Below are positions 24,701 through 39,700 of a DNA stretch of 64,000 bases, one piece after another. Below the pieces are notes generated by a model that searched no databases, was not told where the DNA came from, and saw only the letters and a program-made list of their open reading frames with translations. Origin of the DNA: Vitellaria paradoxa (taxonomy: Eukaryota > Streptophyta > Magnoliopsida > Ericales > Sapotaceae); contig CM034241.1 of assembly GCA_019916065.1 (NCBI GenBank), positions 18,093,228 through 18,157,227 on the forward strand, in the 5' to 3' direction. The translations under genes and the position numbers were made by a program. Each line of letters opens with the position of its first letter. Position 1 is the first letter of the stretch.

Positions 24701-27700
24701 GTCAATAGACCAAACAAAAACAACCAAACCTTCGCAGTTGTCAAGAAGCCAATCAAGAACAACCTTAAGTGTCGTTAAGCAAAATAAGAGAAGCCTCAAG
24801 TGTCATCTAGACGCCATCAGTGCCTAAAACCTCACCAATAGTGGCTGCCAATACTAACCAAAAAAAAAAAAAAAAACGGTGGCTGCCAAATCAAGAAAGA
24901 AAGGAACGAACATAGATGAGAATGATTGCTTCACACAGATAAACACAGGCAAGAACGATTGTCCTTTAATTAGGCATCAAAACATCAATCAAGGAGAAAG
25001 CAAAAGAGAGACGACTCCTTACATTCGGCGACTGTCATTAAGCGTCGTTAGAAGACCTCTGATAATCCACGCGCTGGCACACGCAGAAATCGTGAAGCTG
25101 GATCTGTGGTTGTGATTGACGCGTGAGGGCGTGTCAACCAATCTCCAGTGACGATCTTCAAGCAAACTGGTTCGTCGGTGATTGTTACGAGACCTTGGGT
25201 GTGATCGGAGGTGGACTCTGATAACCGGAAGGGCAGCCGGGGACGATCTCACAGTAGCCCGGTGACGACGTTAGGTTTTTTTTTTCCTTGGAATCTAATT
25301 GGTTCTGATAGAAAGTTGAAAAAGAATGAGTGAGAATTGTATTTCTCCCTTCTCGCTTCCATTATATTTATAATCAAAGTTTACAATCAAGAAAAAGAAA
25401 ATAGAGATTATGCTAATTCTAAGTAAGGAAACTAGATATCTTTATATATTATAACACACAAGATTACCTCTAACAAAAATGCAGTATCTAGTGGTGGAGC
25501 ATCTATCTAATAGTGATCCTGCCCAGTCTGCACCTGTGTATCCCTGCACCAAAGTATGTGCATTATTTTGATACAATAAGCCCTTTATAGGTGCTCCCTT
25601 TAAATATCTCAAGATTTAAATAACTGCATTCCAATGACAGGTACAAGGTGATTCAAGGAACTAACTAATAGCACTCATAGTAAATGGGATATCTAGCATT
25701 GTCACAGTTATGTAGTTTAGCTTTCCAACTAACCTTTTGTACTAACTAGGGTTTTCTAATGGATCACTGTCATCCATAGTGAGTTTGTATTAGGATCCAT
25801 TGGAGTATTTATAGGTATAGAGCCTGACATGCCTGTCTCAATTAATAAATCCAAAACATACTTCCTCTATGAGAGAGCAATCAATTTCCGTGATCGGCTA
25901 TCTCAATGCCTAGAACGTATTTCAGTGGTCCCAAATCTTTGGTACTAAATTTAGTTTACAAAAAAGACATTAGGTCAATAATACCCTGAGCATCATCTCC
26001 TGTGATGACAATGTCATCTACATAGACTAAAAGCCATATCCTTCCACGAGTTGAGTGATGATAGAACATAGAGTGATCTACACCACATTGACTAAGACCA
26101 AATTTCATCACTGCCTTGCTAAATCTTCCAAACCATGCTTTGGGAGATTACTTCAAATAATATAGAGACTTCTTGAGCTTGCATACTAACTCAGACTTCC
26201 CCTGAGCAACGAACCAAGGAGCTTGCTCCATTGAGACCTCTTCCTCTAAATTGTTGTGCAGAAAGGCATTCTTTACGTCAAGTTAATGGAAAGGCCATTG
26301 ATAGAGAGCAGCCATGGAGATCAAAAGATGAGTTGATGTAATTTTAGTCACTAGGGAAAAGGTCTCAAAGAAATCCAATCCATGCCTTTAGCAACTAGGT
26401 GGGCTTTTAATCGATTAACAGAGCCATTAGGGTGAACCTTCACTGTATATACCTATCGACAACTAACAATTGTCTTTCCAATAGAAAGAGATACTAAATC
26501 CAAGTATCATTTTCATTTAGAGCAGACATCTCTTCCATGGCAATACGCTACCTAGAATGAGAGAATGCTTCATGCATAGAGTTAGGAATAAATATAGAAG
26601 GTAGAAATGAAACAAGTGCATGGTATGAGAGTGATAAGGCATGATAGGAAACAAATTTAGAAATTGAAAGAGAAGTGCATGCGCGTGTACCTTTCCGGAG
26701 AGCAGTGGGAAGATTTAAATCATCATCAGGTTTTATACACGTAGGAGAAAAAGCTATGGTGACAAAAGGTTCTTGAGGAGTAACTACTTGTTGTCGTTGG
26801 TAAACCTGTAGGTTAGGGCGAGAGAGACATGTAGAAGGAGACTATTGCACGGAGGAGCATGGTAGACTTGTAGCTATAGAAAGGACTGGTAAGGGGAGGT
26901 TTGTATCAAAGGAGGACGTAGACAGAGAGGGAGAAAAAAATTGGGTAGTGCAGATAAATCTTGTATTTTTAGAATGATTAGATCAGATTTTTATAGATTA
27001 AGATTGTACAGTTTTTTGGTTTCTGATTTATAAGAATTAGATCCATGATTTTCAGGAATTTGTTCCTTAATTCTAGAATGCTATTAGGTACTCATATAGA
27101 AGGGTTCTCTACCCTATGTGTATATAAATAGAGGAGTATTCTCCTTTTGTGAATTAGATCAATAGAAATTACCTTCATGGTATCAGAGCGTGAGTCTCCA
27201 TAACCTTTTTTTTCTATTTGGCTGAGGTTTGTCCTCCTTAGCCATCCTTCGATTATTCCTCTGTCTGACTGAGGTTTGTCCTCCTTAGCCATTCTTTGAC
27301 TATTCAAAGTTATCTTAGTCAACATCTTTTTTAAATCCTTCAAAGTATGAGTTCAGAAAAGGAATATGCAACTCTCTCTTTTGATCATCCCCAACCTCCA
27401 GTGTCTTCCCAAACTTTTGGAGAAGGCACAACTCTGTAGATTACTAATCATAAGTTGAATGGAAAAAATTTCATTCAATGGTCATGATCAGTACTTCTGG
27501 CATTCGAGGGAGAGGAAAAATGGGATATCTCAATGGAGATATCAAATAGCCCAAACAAGAAGATCCTTCCTATGCAAACTGGGAACTTAACAACTCAATT
27601 GTTATGGCTTAGTTAATAAATTCCATGGAGCCTTATATCAGTCGAACCTATTGATTCCTTTAAATAGTCTGGGATGTTGTGAATACCAACTATTCAGATC

Positions 27701-30700
27701 TTAAGAATGCCTCTCAAGTGTTTGAGATCAAGAATCGATTAAAGGAGATACGACAAGGGAATTTGGAAGTGACAGAATATTACAATGAACTGCAAATTCA
27801 TTGACAAGAATTAGATATGCGCTAGGAAGCTGACTGGGGAGATCTAGAAGACAACCTAAAGTTCGAAAGGCACTGAGAAGGAGAGATTGTATAAATTCCT
27901 TACGGGCTTAAACTGAAAATTAGATGAAGTACAAGGTAGGATTCTTGGCCACAAACCTCTGCCATCCATTGATGAAGCATTTATCGAAGTAATAAGAGAA
28001 GCAAGCAAAAGAGTCGTCATGGTTGGAGGGAACAAAGAAGCACTTGCCACTACAGTTGGTGAAAGATCCATTGAAATAGTAGCCCTTGCTGTTAAGAATG
28101 ATCGTGATCAAAGAGGCCATCAAAAGGGAGATAGAGGGGGAAGGCCCTAGTGCAATTACTGCAATAAACCAGGGCATACAGGAGACATCTGTTGGTATCT
28201 TCATGGAAAGCCAACCAATTGGAAATCTTGTGGACCAAGTCGAGGTAAAAGTTTTCAAGCAACAATGGAGGAAAAATCTCTTGAACCTCGGAGGAAAAAA
28301 GAACTGAATGGGATTTTCTTAAACAAATCCCAATTGGAACATCTACAGAAGTTGCTAAGTCAAACAACAACTGGAAATACAAGCACTTCTAATACTACTT
28401 CTGCTACTGCTTTAGGTACAGCTTTGCATACCAAAAATAAGGCTTCTTGGATGCTTGATTAAGGCTTCTTGGATGCTTAATTCTGGGGCTTTTGATCACA
28501 TGATAGGTAATCTCTCTCTATTCTACTCTTATACTCCATACTCTGGGACGTCTAGAGCTAAAGTTGCTAATGGCACACACTCCACAGTTGCTGGAAAAGG
28601 ATCAATTCATCTCTCAAAGAATATTTCCCTTCACTCGGTCCTTTATGTGCCTAATCTAACTTGCAACCTAATTTCAATTAACAAACTTACTCATGAACTA
28701 ATTACCAAAAAAAAAAAACTTACAAGCTAAATTGCTATGTTGAGTTCTGTGCTAATGGTTGTAAACCTTAAGAACTGGACTTGTGGACTTGAGAATGATG
28801 ATTGGCAAAGCTCGAGAAATAGATGGGCTCTACTGTTTTGACACTGAAGACAGCTTAGAAAAGAATGTTGCTATAGCAGAGATTGAGCCTCCAACTATTT
28901 CCAATAAAGATGCAATAATCTTATGGCATTATAGGCTAGGCTATCCTACTTTTCATTATCTCAAACAATTATTTCTAGATTTATTTATCAATAAAAATCC
29001 AAATTCCTTCAGTTGTAAATTTTGTCTACTTACCAAATATAGTCATGTACAATTTCCCATTAGACTATATAAAGAATCTCAACCTTTTCTTTCTAATCCA
29101 CAATGACATATGGGGGTCTTCTTGGGTAAAAAGCGTCTCAAGCACTCACTAGTTCATCATCTTCATTGATGGCCACACTCGAGTTTGTTGGGTGTATCTC
29201 CTTAAGGAAAAATCAGAAGCTGCCCAAATTTTTAATACCTTCCACTCAGTGATATTGACTTAGTTTCATGTCCCAATTCAAACTTGTAAGAACTGACGAC
29301 GGTGGAGAATATTTTAACTCCATTCTCAGTGACTATCTTGATACTAATGGGATAATTCATCAAAATTCCTGCACAGATACACCCCAACAAAATGGTGTAG
29401 CTGAGAGGAAAATTCGACATCTTCTTGAGGTTGCTAGAGCTTTAATGTTCACTATGAATATGCCTAAATATCTATGGGGTGAAACTGTCTTAACAGCTTC
29501 ATATCTAATCAATAAAATGCCCTCGAGAATCCTTAATTTTTCGTCTTCTCTGCCCACCCTCTAAACATGATATCTAACTTTCAGGTTTATGTCCTCCCTA
29601 CTTGTTAAAATTTTGGGTGTACTTTATTTGTTCATAATCACTCACTTAATCATTCCAAACTTGATCCAAAAACCATTAAATGTGTTTTCATCGGATACTC
29701 TCCCACTCAACGTGGGTACAAACGTTACTTTCCTTCTCTTCGTCGTGTCTTTCTCTATGGATGTCTCTTTTGTTGAGTCCCGACCTTTCTTCACAACAAC
29801 TTGTCTACAGGGGGAGACTTTAAGTGAAGATAAGTCATGGGATATACCTAAAGGGGAACCTTTCTCACCTTAGTCCGCAGCCTCATCTCTATTTTTGCCT
29901 TTGCCTTTAGTGCCTAACATTGAATATGAGTTTAGTGGCAAACAAACTTAGCCAAATATGGAAACAAGAGGAGATAACTCTTGGTCAAGGGGGTCAGAAC
30001 ATCAAACTTGACTCTCGGTCAGAGGGTTACTTGTTTATTCAAGAAGGAATAAAAAATAGCAAGGCCAATCTGACTCGATTTCTAGTTCCCAGGATAGTGA
30101 AGCTATTGATGATCAAAATCAACATAGTATTGGGACCCAAGATCAGGATCCGGACTTGCCAATTGCTGTTAGGAAAGGAACAAGGTCCTGTGCTCAGCAC
30201 CTTATATCTAAGTTTGCATCTTACGCAAAGCTATCTCCTATTTTTCATGCCTTTACCACTACCTTGTCAGAAACTGCACTTCCAAAAAATATAGAAGAAG
30301 CTTTAGCTAACCCAAATTGGAGAGCAACAATACAGGAAGAAATGGATGCACTCAAGAAAAATGATACTTGGGAAATGGTAAAACTACTTGTTGGGAAGAG
30401 AACGGTTGATTATAAATGGGTCTTCACTGTAAAATACAATGTTGATGGGAGTATTAGTAGACATAAAGGTAGGCTGGTGGTCAAAGGCTTCACTCAAACA
30501 TATGGGATAGACCATCAAGAGACTTTCGTCCCTGTAGCCAAGCTGAATACTATAATAGTCTTACTCTCTTTAGCAGCTAATCTTGGATGGCCTTTACAAC
30601 AGTTAGATTTGAAGAATGCTTTCCTAAATGGTGACCTACATGAAGAAGTTTATATGGATGCATCTCCAAGTTTTAAAGGAGAAAACAATAGTCTGTAGAT

Positions 30701-33700
30701 TAAAGAAGTCTCTTTATGGACTGAAACATCACCTAGCGAATGGTTTGAAAAATTCACTCGAGTTGTTAAGAAGAAAGGTTTTATTCAAGCCCAAACTGAT
30801 CGCACATTGTTCTATAAGCACTCTTGGGATGGCAAGGTTGCTATTCTCATTGTATATTTAGATGACATCATTGTCCCAAGGGATGACTTTGTGGAATTAA
30901 AATCCTTGAAGAGATATTTGGTAGGGGAATTTGAATTAAAAGACCTAGGGACCTCAAGATACTTTCTCGGTATGGAAGTGGATCACAACAGTGTTGGGAT
31001 CACTATCACATAGAGAAATTATGTTTTTGATCTACTTTAAGAAACGGACATGTTAGGTTGTAAACCATCGGAGACTCCAATGGATCCTAATGTTAAGTTA
31101 TAGCTTGAAGGAGAAGAAGAAATCAATAGAGAAAAGTATCAGAAGTTGGTGGGAAAGCTAATCCACTTGTCTCATATGCGACCTAACATTACCTTCGTTG
31201 TGAACATGGTAAGTCAATTCATGCACTCACCAAAGAAGAAACATCTTGAAGCAGTGTTTAGAATTTTGAAGCATCTAAAGAATACACCAGGAAAGGGACT
31301 ATTTTTTGGGAAAGGAAATCACAGAATGGTGGAAATCTGTATTGATGCAAACTGGGCAGGTTCTTCAGTTGATAGATCTACTTCAGGCTATTGTACCTAT
31401 TTATGGGGAAATTTAATTTGGAGAAGCAAAAAACGGCCTGTAGTTGCAAAAAGTAGCGCATAAGCTTAATTTCGAGGTTTAGCCCATGGAATTTGGGAAG
31501 GAATTTGGCTAGCTAAGATAACTAAAAATGCCTAATTGTACTCCTATGAGAATATATGGTGACAACAAGGTAACGGTGAGCAAAGCACAGAATCCAATTC
31601 ATCATAATCGTACAAAATATGTTGAAGTTGATCGACATTTCATCAAGGAGAAGATAGACAGAGAGTGTTTGTTTAAATTACATCCCAACTAAAGAACAGA
31701 CAACTGATGTCTCGACAAAGAGTTTATATAAACCAAGTTTTGAAAATTTAGTAAGTTAGGAATGATCAATTTATTCTCCTAGCTTAAGGGGGAGTGTAGA
31801 TAAATCTTATATTTTTGGAATGATTAGATCAGATTTTTATGGATTAGGATTGTACAGTTTTTTGGTTTTGGATTTATAGGAATTAGATCCATGATGTTCA
31901 GGAATTTGTTTCTTTAATTCGAAGATGTTGTTAGGTACTGATATAGAAAGGTTCTCTACCCTATGTGTATATAAATAGAGGTGTATTCTCCCTTTGTGAA
32001 TCAGATTAATAGAAATTACCTTCAGGCAGACTTAAAGAAAGTGAGTCAGCACAGATAATATTTTTATCAAGAGGATTATAACACTGTTTTTTTTTTATTC
32101 TTTTTTTATTTTTTTTTTCTGGGTAAACGAGAATGCCTTAGAAAGACACATTTATGAGCACATGAATCAAGTTTTTCAAATCCACTATCAAGTTGATGAA
32201 CAAAAGTAACACCACAAAAAATACAAGGAGATATAGGAAAGAGAAGCCTGTTAGGAAACATAATGGAATGAGGGAGTTGAGAAAGAGAGAAAAAGAGAAT
32301 GGAATACACCTCCTCTCCCGTAAATTGTTTTTATAGATAAACAGTTTACAATCAAATAAGGAATTACAATTAAATTAGGAAATACTAAGGAAAGAAACAA
32401 AATCTAGGATCCCTATATATTCTAACATGCCTCTTCAAGCTAGAGCATTTAAATCAAAAACGCCTTGCTTGGAAGAGACTCTAAAATGAAGAATGTGCCA
32501 GCAACTTGGTAAGAAGATTGGCCAGTTGGGAATATGATCAAACAAACGGAGTGCTTAACTCTTTGCGAAGCAACAAATGGAGCTTTTGCAGATATTGATC
32601 AACTAGCAACAATCGTCAATATCTCAGTAATTGGAACTAGATCCTTAGCCCACAAAGGTAATTTTTTAAATGCTCTTAGTGCAACAAGAGAGAAACCAAG
32701 CCCGTGGATTCTGGATTCAGGAGCTTTTGATCACATGACTAGAGATGCAAGAATTTTTGATACTTGTAGTCCCTATCATGGAAAGTTTTCTGTCAAAATA
32801 GTAGATGGCTCTCTCTCAAGAGTAATAGGAACACGTTCTGTGGTTATATTAAAGAACCTCACCCTAAACTTTGTCCTATTAGTCCCAAATTTAAATTGCA
32901 ATTTACTTTCTATTAGCAAACACACTCAAGAGCTTTATTGTGTTACTTAATTTTCCCTCAAACCTATATGAATTTCAGGACTTGAATTCGGGAAAGATGA
33001 TTGGCAATGCTAACATGTGATAAGGGTTCTATATCTTCAAGGTTGGTGATCTTCCAAAATAACAAACTCGCAAGGCAGATTTGAACACGGAAAACAATTA
33101 GTCTACAAAAATTTCCTTTTTTGTTTCTCTTTTCAATAATGATAGTGTAGTTATGACACTATTGACTACATCATCCAAATTTTCTATCTTCAAAAGCTTG
33201 TTCCTTCATTATTTAGCAATAAAAGTTCAAAAGATTTTGTGTGAAATATGTCAATTCGCTAAACATGCCCACAACTCTTATTCAATTCAACCACATAAAA
33301 AATCCCATCCATTCTCAATGATTGATAGTGATGTTTGGGGACCTTCACATGTCAAAAATATTACCAGGACTCGTTTGTTTATTTTATTTGTAGATGATCA
33401 CACTGGCATTACTTGGGTATTTCTCATGAAAGAAAAATCATAGGTTGGGCAAACCTTCGAAAACTTCAACGCTATGATCCAAACCCAATTCTGTACCATA
33501 ATACAAATCTTTAGGGCTAATGATGCAAAGGAATACTTCAAACACATTCTCGGAGATTACATACAAAGTCTAGGCATTATACATCAAAGTTCATATGTTG
33601 ATACTCCTCAAGAAAATGGAGTAGCAGAAAGGAAAAATAAACACATTCTAGAGGTTGCTAGATCGCTTACGTTTTCCACTCATGTTCGAGAGCACTTATC

Positions 33701-36700
33701 TCATAAATGTTAACACCTCGAATTTATATCATAAATTCGGGGAGAAAGCCATGCTCACCACAACTTATCTCATAAATCAAATGCCTTCCTATGTCTTGAA
33801 CTTTCCAAACACCTTGTCAACTTCTTGTTGACTTCTATCCTAGCACCCCGAATTGTCTCGACAACAGCACTCAAAGTATTTAGGTACTTCGTGTTTGTCC
33901 ATGTCCACCAAGAACACCGAAGTAAACTTTGCCGCAAAGCACTGAAGCTATATTTCTTGGTTACTCTCCAAACCAAGAAGGATACAAATGCTATTCCCAT
34001 TTACAAAAAGATTCTACGCATTCATGGATGTCACATTCTTTGAACATCAACCTTACTATCCCAAATCTGATATTTGGGGGGATAATCTCATACAAGAGTA
34101 CTAGTTTTGGGATATTGATGCCACAACAACCAATGCCAACCCAAGTCCACAAGTCATTGTCCCTTCTATCTCAGCCTCTCCTATTCCTACTCCAAATTAT
34201 AGTCACCAAACCGAAACAGAATCTAAAAATCTTCCACATCTTTCAACTCCTATCCAACGTTCGAAACCTGTAGTCAATGGTGTGCTCATTGTATATTTGG
34301 ATTTAGAACATGAAGCACCTCTTAAGCAAAAACAAGAATCTAACTCGAATGCATGAACAAATGAAACTTCACTAGGTAATAGTAGCTTTGAATTCATCAC
34401 TAATGAGTCTATTGCTAATGACCTTGATTGTCCCATTCCTTTAAGGAAAGGTGTGAGGTCATGTACTAGCCTTCAAATCTACAACTTTGTCTCTTATAAA
34501 GGGTTGTCACCTAGCTATTAGACATTTGTGGCAAACCTGAACAAAGTACAAGTTCCTAACTCCATTCAAGAAGCCATACCAATTCTAGAATAGAAGACTG
34601 TAGTATGGGAAGAAATGTAGGCACTAAAGAAAAATGGAAGTTGGGAGATTCCAAAGCTATGAAGTGGGAAACAACCAAAGTGGGAAACAACTAGTAGAAT
34701 GTAAATGGATATTTACCCTCAAATACAATGTTGATGGAAGTGTGGGCAAATTTAAAGCAAGACTGGTTGCAAAAGAGTTCACTAAATCTTATGGCATTGC
34801 CTACCAAGAGACGTTTGCTTTAATAGCAGAATTGAACACTATTTGAGTATTACTATCATTGGTTGCCAATCTTGATTTTCCTCTTCGCCAACTTGATGTC
34901 AAAAACGCCTTGCTTAATGGAGACTATTAGAAGATATTAGTATTATTAGAGAATATTAGTATTATTGCGTTTTCCTTTCTTGTGTTGACAGCCGTAATTG
35001 GCTGTATTTCCTTTTCCCTAAAACTTATTTCGGTTTTTGATTGTAAACTTCAATTATAAATAAGAATGCTTGGAGAGGGGAGATGATATACTCCTCAATT
35101 CTTTGCTTTGATATCCTAACATGGTATTAGAGTAGGAAAAATAATTAAAAAAAAAAAGAGACAGATATATAGAGATACAGAGAGAGAGAGAGAGAGAGAG
35201 GTAAATCGCGGCTTCTGCTTGTTGCCGGTGACCTCTCTGGCGACTAGAGTCACCAGTCAACAGTTCCTTGGAGCTCGCTAGCGACTAGCAACCGAACCCT
35301 AGGAGGCCCGTTGTCGGACGAAACCATGGTTGTCCTCACACGTGGCCCTTGTCACTGCGTCAGCCCTCATGCGCCAAGGTATCTTCGGTGTGTGCAGGCG
35401 CGTGACCCACCGGCCAACTGCCGGCTTCTTCGACGGCGGTTGCATGGCCTAGGCGACTGTGATGCTTGTTCGCTCGCTCGGTATTGTCTTCACCTGATGG
35501 CTATGGTTCCTTCGTCTGGCTCCTGGTTCTTCGCTCGCTGCTTTGTTGCATCATTTGCTGGTTCTTACTGATTCGTCTGGCTCTTGTTTTGCTTTGTTCC
35601 TTTGTTGGTTCCCTTTGATTGGTGGATGTTAATTGCTAGGTTTATTGATTAATTTGTTAGCCGTGTGCCTTTGCTGGTTCTCATTAATTAGTGGGTGTTG
35701 ACTCTTGGTTCCAATCAATTGGTGTTTGTTTGTTTTTTTTTTTTAAAAAGACCCTGGTACTATTATGGAAAAATCAGAAGACCAAATCTTCAATCAAACT
35801 ATTTTTCTCAAGGCTGATGATGTTCCTCGCTCTATTACACCTAAGAAATTAAATGGGGACAATTATTTGGGTTGGGCACATGTAGTTAAAACCTTTCTCC
35901 GGGGTAAGAACAAACTGAAATCTATTACTGATTAAGCACCTCCCTCAACTGACCCTACATATAATGTTTGGATGAGTGAAGATGCAATTGTAATGGGCCT
36001 TCTGTGGCATAGTTTAGAGGACTTTGTTGCCCACCACAGTTGAATTTTGTGATTCCTCTAAACGGATATGGGATTGTCTTGCTGAATTCTATTCTCAAAA
36101 GAGCAATGTTTCTCGGGTTTATGAGTTATACGAGCAAATGTTCTCAGCCAAACAAGGTGACAGATCTCTATTTGAATATTATAGTCATTTAAAAAGTTTA
36201 TGGGAACAATTGTTGCAATATCATCCTTTTAGTACAGACTTACTACAGCAGAAGAAATATTGGGAAGATTTTATGATAGCTAACTTTTTATCTGGCCTAA
36301 ATCCTGCCCTCCGAGGATTCAGGGATCAGATTTTAGCAAGCGAGACATTGCCCACTGTAGCTAGTGCTTACTCCCGTATCCAGCGATCCTTATTAGGTAA
36401 TCGTTCCTCCACCCCTGATAATACAACCTTACCTATAGATTATTCTGCTCTGGTTAGCCAGCACAGTCGTGGGGGGTCTTCTCGTGGCTCCCGTGGTGGA
36501 CAGAACACTCGTGGTGGTTCTAGAGGTGGAGGACGATCTTCTAGTAATAAAAGTGAACGCAAGTGTGATTTTTGTGGTGGAACCAATCATACAGAACCTT
36601 ATTGTTGGAAGAAGTATGGTAAACCAGAGCAGGCACATCATGTCAATGATCGTGGCTCTACATAGCCTTCAGTGCCTCTAACCAGTACTCCCACGTCTGA

Positions 36701-39700
36701 TTCTCAGGAGACATACACTTTGAGTTCATCTCAGCTCCAAGAGCTCATCCGATCGTTATGTGTTTTTACTCCCTCTACCTCCACCGTCATTATGGCAAAT
36801 TCAGGTAACCTTGCTCTTGTGGCCTCTTATCTCTCCATCCTGGATTATTGATTCAAGAGTCAGTTCACATATGTCTGGTAATTCTTCTTTATTATCTAAT
36901 TTTCGTCTTCTTAATCATAATATAGTGTTAGCCGATGGATCATCTCGTCCTGTATCTGGTAGGGGGACTCTTCATCCCTCTTCATCACTTCATTTAGAGT
37001 CTAGCCTTTATGTTCCTCAATTTCCTTTTAATTTACTCTCTGTAAGTCAATTGAATTAATTATTAAATTGTTCAATAACTTTTTTGCAAATTCTTGTGTC
37101 TTCCAGGATCTCAAGACGAAGAAGACAATTGGTTCGGGGCATGAGAAGGATGGACTTTATTATCTCGATTGTGATCCCTCTCCAGCGCATTCACTTTCTA
37201 CTGCTCTCCGCACTTCTGTCTCTCCCCTTCAGTGGCATCGTCGTCTAGGTCACCCGTCTTTGGCAAGATTGAAACTTATTGTGTCAAATTTGAGTCTTGT
37301 TTCTAGTTTAGATTGTGAGGCTTATCAATTTGGCAAACATCATCGTAGTACCTTTTCTAGTCGTAGTAGTAGTCGTGAGTCTGAGTCCTTTATTGTCATT
37401 CATACTGATGTTTGGGGACCTTCCCGAGTTAAGAGTATCAATGGATTCTTTTATTTTGTTCTATTTATTGATGATTTTTCTCGTATGACTTGATTTTTTT
37501 TAATGAAACAAAGAACTTATTTGCCTTCTATCATTTCTCGTTTTTATAATGAAAATTTCACTCAGTTTGATAAGAAAATAAAAAATCCTTAGATCTGATA
37601 GTGCCTTAGAATATGTTCAATCTGCTGTTGATCAATTTTGTCTTGAGAAGGGAATTATTCATCAAACAACCTGCCCTCGCACTTCTCAACAAAACGGTGT
37701 CGCTAAGCGTAAACACCGTCATGTATTAGATGTTGCTCGCACCTTAATGTTTCAGATGAATGTTTCTAAAATTTTTTGGGCAGATGTTGTTCTTACCGCA
37801 TGTTACCTGATTAATAGAGTACTTACACCTGTCTTGTCTAACCAATCTCCCTTTTCTATTTTTTATCCTGACCGGTCACCCTTTTCTCTTCCTCCTCGTG
37901 TTTTTAGTTGTGTTGCCTTCGTTCATATCCTTGATCCTGGACTTGATAAATTATCCCCACGTTCTCGTAAGTGCCTTTTTTGGGGTATTCTCGCACATAA
38001 AAAGGGTATCGATGCTGTCATCTTGATTCTCACCGTTATTTTGTCAGTGCTGATGTTATCTTCTTTGAATCCATAGCTTTCTTCTCTTTTGATGGTGATA
38101 CTCTGTCCTCTGACCTCATTTCTAGTGAGGGGGCGTCGTCTCCTACTCTTCCTGCTCCCATCTCTTTAGTATATGTCCCTTTCCCTCCACAATCATCCCT
38201 TGATTCCACCATTACACCCACCCCAGCTCCACAGGAGACTTCTCCTGTTGCTCTTGTTATTCCCCCTATTCCTCCTCTACCAAAGGTGTATGAGCCAGCT
38301 CATGATAAGAGGGTGATCTTTCCTTCTCCGACAATCTTCTTCTTCGTCTACGGATCCTGCTTCCTAGTCTGATTTGCCCATTGCATTATGGAAAGGTACA
38401 CGTACTTGCACTCAACATCCTCTTGCTAATCATGTGTCATATCATCGTATTTCATCGTCTCTTTTCTCGTTTGTTTGTGCCTTGTCGTCTGTGTCTATTC
38501 CATCATCTTATGTGCAGGCTTTATCCATTCCGGGATGGAAACATGCTATGGATGAAGAGATGAATGCTCTCCATCTGAATCAGACGTGGGAACTCACTTC
38601 ACTTCCTCCTAGTAAACAAATTGTCGGTTGTCGCTGAGTTTACACTGTTAAGTATCTTCCTGATGGGTCATCTTAAGGCTTGATTAGTGGCAAAAGGGAT
38701 ACTCAAACCTATGATGTGGACTATACTGAGACATTTTCTTTTGTGGCTCGCCTGAATTCTGTTTGAATCCTCCTTGCGGTAGTAGTTAGTCGTCGTTGGC
38801 CTTTGCATCAGCTTGATATTAAAAATGCATTTCTTCATGGTAAGCTGTAAGAAGAGGTCTATATGGATCAACCACCTGGTTATTCTACTCCAAGCAGTGA
38901 GCATTTGGTCTGTCGGTTGTGGCGTGCTCTTTATGGGTTGAAACAATCTCCTCGAGCATGGTTTGACCGTTTTAGCTCTGCTCTTATTGAAGTTGGCTTC
39001 TCCCGTTCTTCTGCTGGTCATTCTGTCTTTAGTCGTTATACTTCTTCTGACACTATCATTCTAATCGTGTATGTTAATGATATTATTCTCTCTAGTGATG
39101 ATGCTTCTGGTATTGTGGATTTAAAACAACATCTAGCTACTTAGTTTCACACGTAGGATCTTGGAGGACTTTGGTATTTTTTGGGTCTTGAAATTGCTCG
39201 TTTTGCTCAGGGAATCTCTATTTGTCAACGCAAGTATGTTCTGGATTTACTCTCTGAGACTGGTCTATTAGGTGCTCATCCTGCAGAAACCCCTATGGAT
39301 TCCTCTACTAAATTGGATACTACTTTTGGTGAACCTTTTTCTGACGTCAGCCGTTATCGTCGTTTGGTGGGCAAACTTATTTACCTTACAGTCACTTGTC
39401 ATGATATTACTTATGCGGTGAGGGTTGTTAGCCAATTTAGGTATGCTCCTCATACTTCTCACTTTGAAGCTGTTTGTCGCATCTTGCGGTACTTAAAACA
39501 ATCCCCTGGTCGTGGCCTTCTTTATCGCCCATCTTCCTCACTCATTGTCATTGGTTATAGTGATGTCGATTGGGCTAGGAGTCGTACTAATCGTCGTTTG
39601 ATATCTGGTTATTGCACCTTTGTTGGGGTTAATTTAGTCACTTGGCATAGTAAGAAGCAGCATGTTGTTGCTCATTCGAGTGCAGAAGTTGAGTATCATG

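Larger units (their letters stand above)
20201..25456 (-). mobile_element. Copia element D, complete but dead, nested in C
   Basis: A 5256-bp - strand Copia element with two 143-bp LTRs (20201-20343 and 25314-25456) and a 5-bp TSD cacaa. From right to left are a PBS, a leader, gag, protease, integrase, RT and RNase H. By eye the LTRs differ at about 21 of 143 positions, so it is old. A tiny LINE-tail insertion sits in its leader (24852-24878). It is the same lineage as Copia G (shared gag FLKADDVP / KKLNG and RSP-type pol). Confidence 0.9.
26949..32024 (+). mobile_element. Copia element E, complete but dead, nested in C
   Basis: A 5076-bp + strand Copia with LTRs 26949-27177 and 31795-32024. 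It has an exact initiator-Met PBS, gag with CCHC, protease, integrase, RT, RNase H and a purine tract (aagggggag) before the 3' LTR. The probable TSD is ggtag/ggcag. By eye the LTRs differ at about 9% of positions. It carries an ultra-short LINE-tail insertion at 28701-28718. Confidence 0.9.

Noticed and set aside
25019..25252. A 77-codon minus-strand open frame in the GC-richer leader of Copia D
   Set aside because: It lies between PBS and gag of a dead retroelement; Copia leaders are often GC-richer and non-coding.
35311..35571. An 86-codon frame in the Copia G leader
   Set aside because: It lies between PBS and gag start, has no recognisable domain, and its counterpart in D is not conserved.
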